64,000 nucleotides of DNA from Apoda limacodes (taxonomy: Eukaryota > Arthropoda > Insecta > Lepidoptera > Limacodidae): positions 16,940,001-17,004,000 of the forward strand of contig OX291545.1 of the NCBI GenBank assembly GCA_946406115.1. The letters run 5' to 3'. The translations under genes were made by a program, and so were the position numbers. Below the pieces are notes generated by a model that saw nothing but the letters and a program-made list of their open reading frames with translations, did not search any database and had not been told where the DNA came from. Positions 1 to 9,801 of the stretch are shown here, piece by piece. Each line of letters starts with the position of its first letter. Position 1 is the stretch's first letter.

Positions 1-1806
1 ATTACCACCACTGCGAAAGACCGATGGTGACTTGGCCCACAGTGCAAAAGAGAAAGCCGATCTATTGGGCAGTCTCTTTGCCTCTAACTCGAATGTGAAC
101 GACGAAGGCGCTGTACCACCTACTTTACCGAGGTGCGGTAAGACCATGCCGGAAATCACTATAACACAGCGCGAGGTCCGGCGGGCGTTGCTTTCCCTAG
201 ACGTTCATAAGTCGAGTGGGCCAGACGGCATACCAGCAGTGGTGCTTAAGCAGTGTGCTCCTGAGTTATGTCCTGTACTCACGCGCCTCTTCACGCTTTC
301 CTACCACACTAGGCAATTTCCGTCTTCATGGAAGACTGCAAATGTGCACCCGGTGCCCAAAAAGGGCGATAGATCAGATCCATCGAATTACAGGCCTATC
401 GCTATAACCTCTCTCCTCTCCAAGGTGATGGAGCGTGTGATCAACACACAGCTTTTGAGATACCTAGAAAAACACGACCTGATCAGTGACCGTCAATATG
501 GCTTTCGCCACGGTCGCTCAACTGGTGACCTTCTAGTGTATCTCACACACCGATGGGCACTAGCCATTGAGAGTCAGGGGGAGGCATTGGCATGTAGCCT
601 AGACATAGCGAAGGCGTTCGATCGGGTCTGGCACCGGGGTCTTCTATCGAAGTTGCCTTCTTACGGAGTGCCCGAGGGTTTGTGCAAATGGGTGGCTAGC
701 TTTTTGTCCGGCAGAAGCATACGAGCCGTAGTTGACGGTAGTTGCTCTGATAGCATGGACATTAATGCTGGTGTCCCGCAAGGCTCTGTGCTGTCTCCTA
801 CGCTGTTTCTACTGCACATCAATGATATGTTGGACATCAACAACATACATTGCTATGCAGATGACAGTACTGGAGACGCTTATTACACGGGCCGTGCAAG
901 CATCCCACGTTCCGTTGTGGAGGAAAAGCGTGAAGAACTTGTGTCTCAAATCGAGATCGGTCTGTCCAAGGTCTCTGACTGGGGGCGGGAAAACTTGGTC
1001 CGATTCAACCCTTCAAAGACACAAGTCTGCGCGTTCACCGCTAAGAAAACCCCATTCACTGTAGTCCCACAATTCCAGAACACTCCCCTCTCCATCTCCA
1101 AGAGCATTGGGATCCTTGGCGTTGACATCTCCAGCGATGTTCAGTTCCGAGATCATTTGCTAGGCAAGGTAAAGCTGGCGTCCAAAAAACTTGGTGTACT
1201 CAACAGAGCGAAGCAGTACTTCACGTCGGGGCAAAGGTTGCTACTTTACAAGTCGCAAGTCCGGCCCCATATGGAGTACTGCTGCCATCTCTGGGCGGGT
1301 GCACCCGGATACCAGCTTGGCCCTTTTGACTCGGTTCAACGACGGGCTGTGAGAATTGTCGACGATCCCAAACTCACTTGCGGTATCGAACCCTTAAGTC
1401 TGAGGAGAGACTTTGCCTCCCTGTGTGTGTTCTACCGCTTGTACAATGGATTGTGTTCTGAGGAATTGTTCGAAATGATGCCCACGGCTACTTTCTACCA
1501 TCGCACCGCTCGCCATCGACAGGGAATTCATTCTCACACTTTGGAACCAAAATGGTCGCGAACAGTGCGGTTTCAGAGAAACTTCCTCCCGCGAACCCTT
1601 GGGTTGTGGAATGAGCTCCCTGCCAAGGTTTTCTCTAAGGACTACAGTATGGGGTTCTTCAAAAAAGAAGTTATTAGATTTCTGAAGGGTCGGCAACGCG
1701 CGAGTGATGCCCCTGGTGCTGCAAGCGTCCATAGGCTACGGTGACCGCTTACCATCAGGCGGACCGTAGGCTTGTTTGCCACCTTAGTGGTATAAAAAAA
1801 AAAAAT
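1..1806 (+). mobile_element. CR1/jockey-type LINE, copy A (3' part, open at left edge)
   Basis: This is the 3' 1.8 kb of a non-LTR retrotransposon: most of ORF2, a short 3' UTR of about 50 bp with the family signature (GACCGCTTACCATCAGGCGG, then TTGTTTGCCACCTTAGTGG) and a tail TATAAAAAAA ending near 1804. The reading frame is uninterrupted from position 2, so it is the best preserved of twelve copies in the window. The others are at 2265, 5830, 13552, 15790, 32996, 33283, 44392, 53790, 55969, 60296 and 62385. Its 5' part, including the endonuclease domain, lies outside the window. The superfamily call comes from the reverse transcriptase motifs and is established-family knowledge; the precise clade is my inference. 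Confidence 0.93.
2..1744 (+). CDS. LINE ORF2 reverse transcriptase, 5'-partial
   Basis: RNA-dependent DNA polymerase of a LINE, which copies the element's RNA at a nicked chromosomal target. The frame is open from base 2 with no start codon; a TTG at 32 is not a real start. Counting from that TTG codon, the N-terminal reverse transcriptase motif SSGPDGIP lies at residues 61-68, SNYRPIAI at 118-125, motif A LDIAKAFD at 190-197 (catalytic Asp 191), motif B GVPQGSVLSP at 247-256 and the catalytic YADD box at 275-278. The post-RT region with a FRDHL segment and a HMEYCCHLWAG segment follows, and the frame ends at a TGA at 1742-1744. All catalytic residues visible here are intact, so this copy is young or was recently functional. 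The N-terminal endonuclease would lie upstream of the window. Confidence 0.93.
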   Translation, partial: LPPLRKTDGDLAHSAKEKADLLGSLFASNSNVNDEGAVPPTLPRCGKTMPEITITQREVRRALLSLDVHKSSGPDGIPAVVLKQCAPELCPVLTRLFTLSYHTRQFPSSWKTANVHPVPKKGDRSDPSNYRPIAITSLLSKVMERVINTQLLRYLEKHDLISDRQYGFRHGRSTGDLLVYLTHRWALAIESQGEALACSLDIAKAFDRVWHRGLLSKLPSYGVPEGLCKWVASFLSGRSIRAVVDGSCSDSMDINAGVPQGSVLSPTLFLLHINDMLDINNIHCYADDSTGDAYYTGRASIPRSVVEEKREELVSQIEIGLSKVSDWGRENLVRFNPSKTQVCAFTAKKTPFTVVPQFQNTPLSISKSIGILGVDISSDVQFRDHLLGKVKLASKKLGVLNRAKQYFTSGQRLLLYKSQVRPHMEYCCHLWAGAPGYQLGPFDSVQRRAVRIVDDPKLTCGIEPLSLRRDFASLCVFYRLYNGLCSEELFEMMPTATFYHRTARHRQGIHSHTLEPKWSRTVRFQRNFLPRTLGLWNELPAKVFSKDYSMGFFKKEVIRFLKGRQRASDAPGAASVHRLR

Positions 1807-2264
1807 GATAGTGCTTATATAAAATAGTGACGCACGTACCTGAAATATCCAAAGCGGTTAGCTTATTGTTTTCGCTCAGGTGCCTGCCTATCCATCCAAC
1901 TGTCGACCGGTAGCTCAATAAACTATCCCACATATGACCCCATTACGATATTTACTCAAATATACTCGAAATTATTTTGATTACGTTCAAAAAGTTATTT
2001 TAGTATGTACGCAAGGATTGTCAAAATTTAAAAAATAAACCCGAACACCAGAAAGCTTTATTTTCGTATCAAGTCAATTTTTTTTTTTTTAATTTAACAA
2101 TCTGTCTGTAGTAATATAATTAAGCTACAGAGTTTGTTCGTTTTGTGGTTTCAAAACGCTAATCTTTGGAACTACCAGTCGGATTTCAAAAATTTTTTTA
2201 GGCTTTGAGAGCCATTCATAAAGAAGGTATAGGTGTGGGTTGTGTAACATCGCACTATAATCCT
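1807..2264. other. AT-rich spacer with a repeat scrap
   Basis: No gene seen. Positions about 2157-2205 contain TAATCTTTGGAACTACCAGT followed by a T-run. This matches a stretch near 30430-30475, so both are pieces of the same interspersed repeat. Confidence 0.5.
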
Positions 2265-2369
2265 TAGTCGACAACGCGCGAGTGATGCCCCAGGTTTTGC
2301 AAGCGTCCATAGGCTGTGGTGACCGCAGGTGAAGCTTGTTTGTCACATTACTGGTAAAAAAAATATTCC
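2265..2369 (+). mobile_element. LINE copy B, 3' tail only
   Basis: About 105 bp matching the last part of copy A, from the CAACGCGCGAGTGATGCCCC stretch at the end of ORF2 through the 3' UTR to TACTGGTAAAAAAAA. The CTTACCATCAGGCGGACCG part of the UTR is shortened. It is a severely 5'-truncated, diverged insertion, lying about 460 bp downstream of copy A in the same orientation. Confidence 0.85.
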
Positions 2370-2577
2370 TTATATTATTATAATTTTTGGTTTCCTCGTT
2401 TTGTTTGAGTGAAATAGGATGCAGTCCTCGACCCGTATTCCGGTATTCGTATTTAAAAGGCCTCACTGCTGGTTCGGCCTTTTTACTCTACTCATCCGGC
2501 GATTGCTTACTTATACTACAACTCAAATTACTTCTTATTCAAGTAGACTTTTATACAGCACTTTTGAATTTTCAATT

Positions 2578-2815
2578 TAAGCCTGAGCCACCCCCGCCCA
2601 TCGGCTTCCTGCGGCACTAACCAGGTCGTCTGTCCACCTGGTAGGAGACCATCCCACGCTGCGTCTTTCGATCCGTGGTCGCCACCAGAGAATCTTTCTT
2701 CAGAGAATTGGTTGTCGTCGACGAGCCATGTGGCCCGCCCATTACCATTTCAGCTTGCTGACATTTTAAGCTATGTCGGCAACTTTAGTTCGTCGGCGAA
2801 TTTCCTCATATCATA
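2578..2815 (-). mobile_element. RTE-type LINE fragment (ORF C-terminus)
   Basis: Reading the minus strand gives a recognisable but broken protein end: DIA-stop-NVSKLKW, WAGHMARR, then RPRIERRSVGWSPTRWTDDL and SAAGSRWAGVAQ. This is the conserved C-terminal stretch of RTE/BovB-like LINE ORFs, often annotated as craniofacial development protein 2-like. Several stops make it a dead fragment. A second, homologous piece lies at 41040-41440 on the same strand. Confidence 0.75.
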
Positions 2816-2887
2816 CTTTTTGCTTGCTTAGCTTGATTTTTAAATAGAGCAGTACCTCTAATGTAATTTTTATATATCGGTCCACTT

Positions 2888-3235
2888 TCCACTTATATTA
2901 TAAACGCGAATGTTTGTTACTCAATCACGCTTTAACCTCTAGACGAATCGGGATGAAACTTGGCACAGATATTGGTTAGGTTCTGGAATAAGACATAGGC
3001 TACTTTAAATATCGTAAAATTCCAAAGTTTCCACAGTAAAAGATACGGAGAAGGACATAAGTACATTTATTCCGGAAAATTCAAAAGTTTTCGCGGAAGT
3101 AACTATAACCAAATTCCACTTGAATAAACTATAGCTTGCTATAACAAACTTTTCTTAGCATAATCAGGAAGTTGCCGTAGAAAATCCTATGCCAATACCT
3201 AAATTTAGGGCGGTCGGAGCAAAGGCTAGTTAATA
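2888..3235 (+). repeat. Interspersed repeat with TTATATTATAAACGCGAATG start
   Basis: Begins with a TATATTATAAACGCGAATGTTTG stretch and continues with GGGATGAAACTTGGCACAGA and ATAAGACATAGGCTACTTT, ending near GGCTAGTTAATAA. This is a very common lepidopteran repeat (LINE/SINE 3' end-like). A homologous copy lies at 29520-29745, and reverse-oriented relatives lie at 19663-20060 and 20783-20940. Non-coding. Confidence 0.7.
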
Positions 3236-3764
3236 ATAAGAACAGCTGTCCTTATTATGTATCTTGCATTACTCATAATCTGCTTAGAAAATTAAAACAC
3301 AAAATTACTGCTGGAACATAACTTTTATTTTCTTCGATTCTGCACTTCGAAACGCCTGGAAATGTAAGGTTTGATAATAAATATACCCTTAAAATCATCG
3401 GAACCAAGAGACTCTAAGGTAGATTCTAGTTTAAAGTACCCACCTCCTTACCCAACTTACAGCAGAAGAATCATGTTTGGGCTCGTTGGGATGGTATTAA
3501 TTAATAGGTTATAGATAGATGGTGATAAGATTCTGATGATGGAGCAGGAAAGAGAAATGAGAAATTCTAAAACTACTTTAAGTCGTTCAATTAATATCAT
3601 TTTTTGAGGTAAGGGTTTTTTTTTATTTTTGATATTTTTCATTGTTATATCAATGCATTAAACTTTAAAAACCAGTCAAGAATTTGTTTGAAATCTCCCG
3701 AAACGCAAAATATGTTTAAGATTATAAAGTTAAGAGACACCTATACATCTTATACATCGTAACC
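3236..3764. other. No feature seen
   Basis: AT-rich, with stop codons in all frames. I find no repeat family or coding signal that I can support. Confidence 0.4.
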
Positions 3765-4140
3765 TTTTTTAACCGACTTTAAAAAATAGGAGTTTCTTAA
3801 TTGGTCGGAATCTTTTTTTATGGATGTTCCCCGATTACTTGAAGACGCATTAACCGATTCGGAAAATTCTTTTTTGGTTTTCACGGTACATACTTTCCAG
3901 GTGGTCCCATTGTCATCATTACAGGATAAAATGATGCGATCCTTGAGAAATCGAGGGAACTCTTCAAATTTTATAGGCACACTTGAAGCGATTTGGGTAT
4001 TTTTGGTGTACGAAAAAATAGGTCACTTAAAAGGAAAAATAAAACATTTTTACAAAAACAACGACCGACTTCAAAAAGATGCGCTGAAAAGGTAAAAAAT
4101 ATTATTTTAAAAAATCTGATCTAAATTACAGTTTGAATTT
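3765..4140 (+). repeat. AACCGACTT(C)AAAAA interspersed repeat
   Basis: Starts AACCGACTTTAAAAAATAGG and contains the family landmarks GTTCCCCGATTACTTGA, TTTCCAGGTGGTCCCATTG and TGAGAAATCGAGGGAACTC, ending past a second ACCGACTTCAAAAAGATGC. This is a widespread lepidopteran repeat. The short open frames on both strands here are by-products. Relatives in the window: 5703-5796, 37518-37760 and 37915-38060 (minus). Confidence 0.7.
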
Positions 4141-4315
4141 GGCGTCGTGCAAGTGAAGTGTGTTATAAACTGTTAGAGAGATATACACCAACTTCAAACT
4201 TTAATTTGGATAAAAAAATCCTGTGATAATTTTACTAAAGTGTAGGTATATTAAGAATGATAAACCACCAATTATGAGATTCGTTAGTTTATTTTTGTAC
4301 AATAGTTACTTATGA

Positions 4316-4993
4316 GGGTAAAGCCACTGGTTTGCTACATTTGCCCCATTCAGAAATTCCTTTTAAATTTTCTCTAAAAATATAAGTAGCACGATAGGTA
4401 TTTGAAGAATTTGAATTGAAATAAGTAGTTTATTGTCATATATGGCAAGTAATAAAAAATGTTAAGGAATATATTTTTACTATAACTCAGTAATTCCAGT
4501 GTGTTTTCCAAAATCGGGTGATATTCGGGGAAACAACAGGTTATATATATCCTTATATATTAGGTTCTTTATATCTATGTTTAATATTTAACTCTACGAA
4601 ATCATCACACAATCGGCTTGAATTTTATGTTATGTTATATTGCATAAGAATAAGAGCAGTTACTCTAGTTTTTTTGTTCTCGAATCATTGTACGTAATTC
4701 ACTACTTTTTCGAGCTTTTTCGTTACTTCATTAACGCAACCATTTCTGTCATCAAAACTGATGACAGAAATGTGTGATTGTATTTAATTCACCTGGCACA
4801 TTTACTGCTATTTTTAAAAAAAACATAGCGTCAGTTGTAACATTGCGTCAGTATATTATATGTCAGTTTTGTCGTGAGAAAAGAAAAGTCAGTTCCTCGG
4901 AAGTAGTATTAAATATTGTCATTTTCATTGCCACGGTCGCTAAAAAATTTGCGATTCTTTTTCGCGATTACGGCAAAATCGGTGGCTTTACCC
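4316..4993. mobile_element. Possible MITE with 12-bp inverted ends
   Basis: GGGTAAAGCCAC at 4316-4327 is repeated in perfect reverse complement at 4982-4993, and similarity continues weakly inward (TGGTTTGC against CGATTTTGC). The interior is non-coding and holds a perfect 14-bp-arm hairpin at 4741-4772. I see no clean target-site duplication, so the element is an inference. It ends only about 46 bp from the stop codon of the exon at 5040-5533. Confidence 0.35.
4741..4772. repeat. Perfect 14-bp hairpin, 4-nt loop
   Basis: CATTTCTGTCATCA, loop AAAC, then TGATGACAGAAATG. The arms are perfectly complementary. The loop is too short for a microRNA precursor. It lies near the middle of the possible 678-bp inverted-repeat element. 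Confidence 0.85.
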
Positions 4994-5039
4994 ATAATAT
5001 AAACATCTAATTATCAACTCTGCTGATTTAAGGAACTAT

Positions 5040-5533
5040 TTATTCCGGTGGTGGTGGCGCAGGAGTCGTAGTAACATCGTCTGCGTTCGCACTAACACTA
5101 GAGGCGTTATTACTTCCTTCTGCTCCGTCACTGCTTACACTAGTACCTGCTTCAGTGGTTGCATTAACACTAGTGATGTTGCTATTGCATGAACAATTTC
5201 CTCCAACTCCTAGTGTTGGACATAAATCTGTGATATTAATTGTAGTCATTTCGTCAGGGAATGGTGATAAAGTTCCAACCATGTCATACAATCTTGGACT
5301 GTAAGTTTTTGGCAGAGACCTTGTTGTACCATTAGTTCTCCATTTGAAAAAAGGTAAAACTGTTGTGGTTTTCATTTCAAAACAACTGCACTTACATTTT
5401 TTGTCCAGTCTGAATATTTGAAAGCCAATACTTTTGCAAACGGACATACATTTAAATGACTTAACGTAGTCTTTACAAATATTGAAACTTAAACCAAAAT
5501 GTTTCCGGAAAGACTCTTCGTCTGTATCTGTAA
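5040..5533 (-). CDS. Terminal exon of a cysteine-rich, probably secreted protein (unidentified)
   Basis: Best host-gene candidate. On the minus strand a splice acceptor (ATATTATTTTAG) ends at 5534 and opens a 163-codon frame that stops with TAA at 5042-5040. The exon encodes TDTDEESFRKHFG, then a compact cysteine cluster (spacing C-x8-C-x3-C-x12-C-x-C-x-C, beginning FNICKDYVKSFKCMSVCK), a middle part with YSPRLYDMVG, a second pair CSC after GVGGN, and a Ser/Thr/Asn-rich tail with NIT, NAT and NAS glycosylation sites, ending APPPPE. The CxxxC plus CxC pattern recalls small disulfide-knotted (defensin-like) proteins, but I cannot name a family. AATAAA overlaps the stop codon. Upstream exons were not located: a 60-bp intron (5534-5593, donor GTAAAT) would join in frame but meets a TAG after nine codons. 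LINE copy C sits upstream, presumably in an intron. Confidence 0.5.
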
Positions 5534-5702
5534 CTAAAATAATATATGTATTGAGATAATTGAGTTATCTAAAAATAATATACTTAAATTTACCCTTGCT
5601 CGTGAAATTTCTAAAAGAGTGCTAACTGACCAACTGTAATTTTGGAATCTTCTCTTTTACTTCAACAAACATTTGTTACCAATCTTTTGCAAATTTTCGG
5701 CA

Positions 5703-5796
5703 TCCGACTTCAAAGCAAAAAAAATGTTTACTTACTATAAGTTTACTTAGGGCCTGATTTTTTACTGCTTAATGGTTTTTTTGAAGTCAGTTTGAT
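5703..5796. repeat. Short inverted-end fragment of the AACCGACTTC repeat
   Basis: CCGACTTCAAA at 5704 and TTTTTTTGAAGTCAGT near 5782-5796 face each other in inverted orientation about 90 bp apart. This is the end motif of the family found at 3765-4140. Non-coding. Confidence 0.45.
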
Positions 5797-5829
5797 TTTT
5801 TTGTTAAAATTTTATTTTATTGAAACTAC

Positions 5830-8248
5830 TGGCCGCCCGCAGCTAGAACGGGTTCCCGAAGCCAGGGATTACTTAATCTCCGCCTGTGTAAAGTCTTTGA
5901 AGTAGTATTCGTACAGGAGAAGGAGACCAGAGTGGACCCGGCTACTACAACAGAGGGGGATCAGGGGCCTTCCGCCCGCCGTGCCAGCAACCGTATTATC
6001 TGTGCCTTCAGCAGTTCTAGTACTGCACCTTTTTGGCCCTTTAAGCTGTCTGTGCAGTAAATCCACATATTTAGTATAAGTAACTTTTGGAAAATGGCCA
6101 GGAAAAATAACAGAAAAGGGGTTTTTACAGCGACTGCTCCATCCACATTTAATTTGGGCTTTTGTAGCATTAGGGGTATTCACGTAAATCTTAACGCAGT
6201 CCACCACCGTCTGGAGCCTGCGCAGCCGACCATTTTTTTCTAACGGAGCCGATACATCATACCTACATTATTCCGGCTACAAACTCGAGCACAATTTTGT
6301 CAGTCGTGCCGGTGTATGTATGTTCCTTCGGGAGGATATTTGCTGTCGCCGCCTTCATAGCCTAGAAGACAGGGACCTGTCGATAGTGTGGGTGCGAGTA
6401 GATCACAGACGTAGTTCGACTCTTAACGCACCTGAGTTTGACGACTGACAAAGTTCTAGAGCTATATACTGGTTATTTTGGGAGACGTCAACGCCCACCA
6501 TTGTGAGTGGCTCAGTAACTACGCAGAGATATCTGCTCATGAATTTGCTCTGACCTATGGATTCTCTCAGCTGCTACTTTCTCCAACTAGAACACCAGAT
6601 ATAGAGGACCATACGAGCTCCTTACTGGAACTTCTGCTGACTACACGTCCGGACGGATATTCTGTCTAAGTGGATGCGCCTCTTGGTCCGTCCTCAGACC
6701 ACTGTTTCGATCGGACTCAAGTGTCATGCACACAACCCGATCTATCTCGGCCAATTAATTGGCGTCGTGTGTGGCATTATAAGTCAGCAGATTGGGATGG
6801 ATTACGAGAATTTTATGCATCGTACCCGTGGCGGCAGCTCTGCTTTAGCTCAGAAGATCCTGACTGTCACTGAGACAATCCTCGCTGGTATGGAATGTTT
6901 TATTCCTAACCCGCAAGTAGCTGCAGTGGGAGGTCCGGTGGGTGTTGCTTTCTCTAGACGTTCATAAGCCGAGTAGGCCAGACGGTACACCAGCAGTGGT
7001 GCTTAAGCAGTGTGCTCCTGAGTTATGTCCTGTACTCACACGCCTCTTCGCGCTTTCCTACCACACTAGGCAATTTCCGTCTTCATGAAAGACTGCGAAT
7101 GTGCACCCGGTATCCAAAAAGAGCGATAGATCAGATCCATCGAATTATAGGCCTATCGCTATCACCTCCCTCCTCTCCAAATAATGGAGCCTGTAATCAA
7201 CACACAGGTTCTAAGATACCTAGAAAAACACGACCTGGTCAGTGAACGTCAACACGGTCGCTTGACTGGTGACCTTCTAGTGTATCTCACTCACCGATGG
7301 GCCCTAGCCATTGAGAGTCAGTGGGATGCATTGGCATGTAGCCTGGACATAACGAAGTTGCCATCTTACAGAGTGCCGACGGTTTGTGCAAATGGGTGGC
7401 TAGCTTTTTGTCCGGCAGATGCTGTCTCCTAAGATGTTATGACATGTTGGACATCAATAACATCCATTGCTATGCAAATGACAGTACTGGAGACGCTTAT
7501 TACACGGGTCGTGCAAACACCCCTCGTGCCGTTGTGGAGGAAAACCGCGGAGAACTTGTGTCTCAAATCAAGACTCTAGACTGGGGACGGGAAAACTTTC
7601 AATCAACCAATTTCAATTCAACTCTACAAAGACACAAGTCTGCGCATTCACCGCTAAGAAAACCCCATTCGCTGTGGTCCTACAATTCGATAACACTCCC
7701 CTCTCCATCTCCAAGAGCATTGGGATCCTTGGTGATGACATCTCCAGCGATGTTCAGTTCCGAGATCATTTGCAAGACAAGGTGAAGCTGGCGTCAAAAA
7801 AACTTGGTGTGCTCAATAGAGCGAGGCAGCACTTCACGTCAGGGCAGAGGTTGCTGCTTTCCAAGTCACAAGTTCGGCCCCATATGAAGTACTACTGCCA
7901 TGACTGGGCGGGTGCACCCGGATACCAGACTAACCTTTTTGACTCGGTTCAACGACGGGTTGTGAAAATTGTCGACGATCCCAAACTCACTTGCGGTATC
8001 GAGCCCTTAAGTCTGAGGAGAGACTTTGCCTCCCTGTGTGTATTCTACCGCTTGTACAATGGGATGCGTTTTGAGGAATTGTTCGAAATGATGCCCACGG
8101 CTACTTTCTACCATCGCACCGCTCGCCATCGGCAGTGAACTCATTCTCACACTTTAAAACCTAAATGGTCGCGTACAGTACGGTTTCAGAGAAAATTCCT
8201 CCCGCGAACGCTTGGGTTGTGGAATGACCACCCTTTGGTATAAAAAAA
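5830..8248 (+). mobile_element. LINE copy C, long but decayed
   Basis: The longest copy of the copy A family. It starts in a region preceding ORF2 (GTTCCCGAAGCCAGGGATTA), then an ORF2 beginning near ATG 6093 (MARKNNRKGVF), the endonuclease domain and the reverse transcriptase with several internal deletions. The end is unusual: after GGTTGTGGAATGA (8226) about 170 bp is missing and the sequence jumps to the last bases, TTTGGTATAAAAAAA. Frameshifts and stops make it non-functional. Confidence 0.88.
6093..8138 (+). pseudogene. Broken LINE ORF2 (endonuclease + reverse transcriptase)
   Basis: Readable blocks in order: FNLGFCSIRGI near 6150 (start of the apurinic-type endonuclease), GYKLEHNFVSRAGVC with LREDICCRRL at 6280-6360, GDVNAHHCEWLSN at 6481-6519 (endonuclease catalytic region), then reverse transcriptase pieces DGTPAVVLKQCAPELC (6980-7025), a stretch around 7185-7430, and CYANDSTGDAYY at 7470-7505. 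Here the catalytic YADD has become YAND. A last open stretch, 7674-8138, covers the post-RT part. Motif A and most of motif B are deleted (around 7350 and 7430). The frame changes several times. The antisense open frame at 5869-6207 is a shadow. Confidence 0.85.
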
Positions 8249-9801
8249 CAAACGTCACGTCGCAGATTTTGCAGATATTTTTATTTTTTTATATAAATAC
8301 GTAACCACGGACAGTTAACGACTAAGTATCGTGCAGCTGATACACCTTTGGAACAGAAGCGGCAAAAGCGGTGCCTCCTCTATTGGTAGGTACGTTAGTA
8401 TATAATAGCTCAATAATATATATCTATCTAATACTGACCGTTCATTGATTGTGATGCTGACAAAAACAAAATCCAAATGAGTATTTTCATTGTATCCTTC
8501 ACCCCATAAACGGTGTCCAGCTCCAATATTCAAAATGAGATGGCATTAATATTGCCATTCTTACGTCACCGCCAGTGTTTATCGTCATTGCTGAATTTTA
8601 TGAGCCGTTGTAACTATAAAATTTTATTTAATTAACACTGTTTCCTTTTTACATATATATTTTGGTAGGTATCTATCTAGTGCCTATTATGCCTAAAAAA
8701 ATCTGTCAAGTACGAATTGGCATCGTATTTAAAGTTCGAATAGAATTTAGCAAACAATTAAATCGTAAAGTCTTAGATTTTATGATTTAAACAGGAAATT
8801 ATAATTATTGAAAAATACAATTGCAACAATCTTATAAAGTATTGGCTGGATTCGGCCTGGAGGACGCTTACATTGTGGTCCACGTAATATGATTATTAAA
8901 AAGTGATCAAAGTCGTTAAAATTAACAAATATTAAAGTATTTTTGGCCCATATTCAAACAACGATTCATTAAACGTGGCATCTCATCCCTAAAAATTAAC
9001 CATACTTTGGTTTCTCAACAAGCTAACCAACCACAACGAACCAACAGTTACATGCAGTCAACCAAAAAATGTGCAGAGTTGTCCCTATAAAACACCTTTA
9101 ATATCCAATCCTTCTTCAATCAAGTTCTTCCAATTGCTGATAAATTCTTAAGCCACATGCTAACAAATCTAAAATTTCGTTCGAGATCCTGCTGCAAGAG
9201 ACTCACTATATATACTTGTATGAACATGGACAGGAAGAAAAAAAAATGATGTAGTAGCAATTGTGGCACAACATTATGATACATAAGAGCCCCAAAAAAA
9301 GAGTCAATTCTAAATTCGGATTAACAATCACATCCATTTATTTATAATGTACCTTCATCTAACAGCTATTTAATAAACCAGGAATGTGATAATGATGCCG
9401 AAGCTCATCGAAGACGGGACAAGGTCCCGACTTGCTCGATCTCTGAGACGGAATTCTCAGAACCAGCCTCTCTATGGCCACCCAAATGATGATTTAATTA
9501 TCAGTATGATTTTGATTGATGCAGCAAAAGAAATTTGCCGGTAGCCAGATTCTTTGCATTACAAGAATAGTTGCTTTGTTTATTACTCGGAACCAATTGA
9601 TCAGCGGCGCCACTTTTTTAACTGTACCTCAATAGAATGATATTTGGTAAAATAGTATAAGATTTATCAAAGACTCTAATATTTTTTTTACATTGTGAGG
9701 ATAGCTGTTTATGATTTTTTCTGGAAAGATGGCTAAGTGATGCCCGTTTATCTGAAGGCTAAGAATAGGGTTTCTCAGATGAGGTAGACACGGTATAGGA
9801 A
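8249..9801. other. AT-rich spacer
   Basis: No coding signal or repeat family that I can support. A 6-bp hairpin CGGGACAAGGTCCCG lies at about 9414-9429. Confidence 0.4.

Noticed and set aside
661..1732. Open frames antisense or out of frame to the copy A ORF2 (e.g. 661-846, 732-1064, 946-1128, 1394-1732)
   Set aside because: They overlap the intact reverse transcriptase frame and have no independent coding signal.
3820..4095. 91-codon frame
   Set aside because: Inside a known-type interspersed repeat (AACCGACTT family) and not kept in its relatives at 37518 and 37915.
5869..6207. 112-codon minus-strand frame
   Set aside because: The plus strand here encodes the start of LINE ORF2 and the endonuclease (FNLGFCSIRGI), so the minus frame is its shadow.
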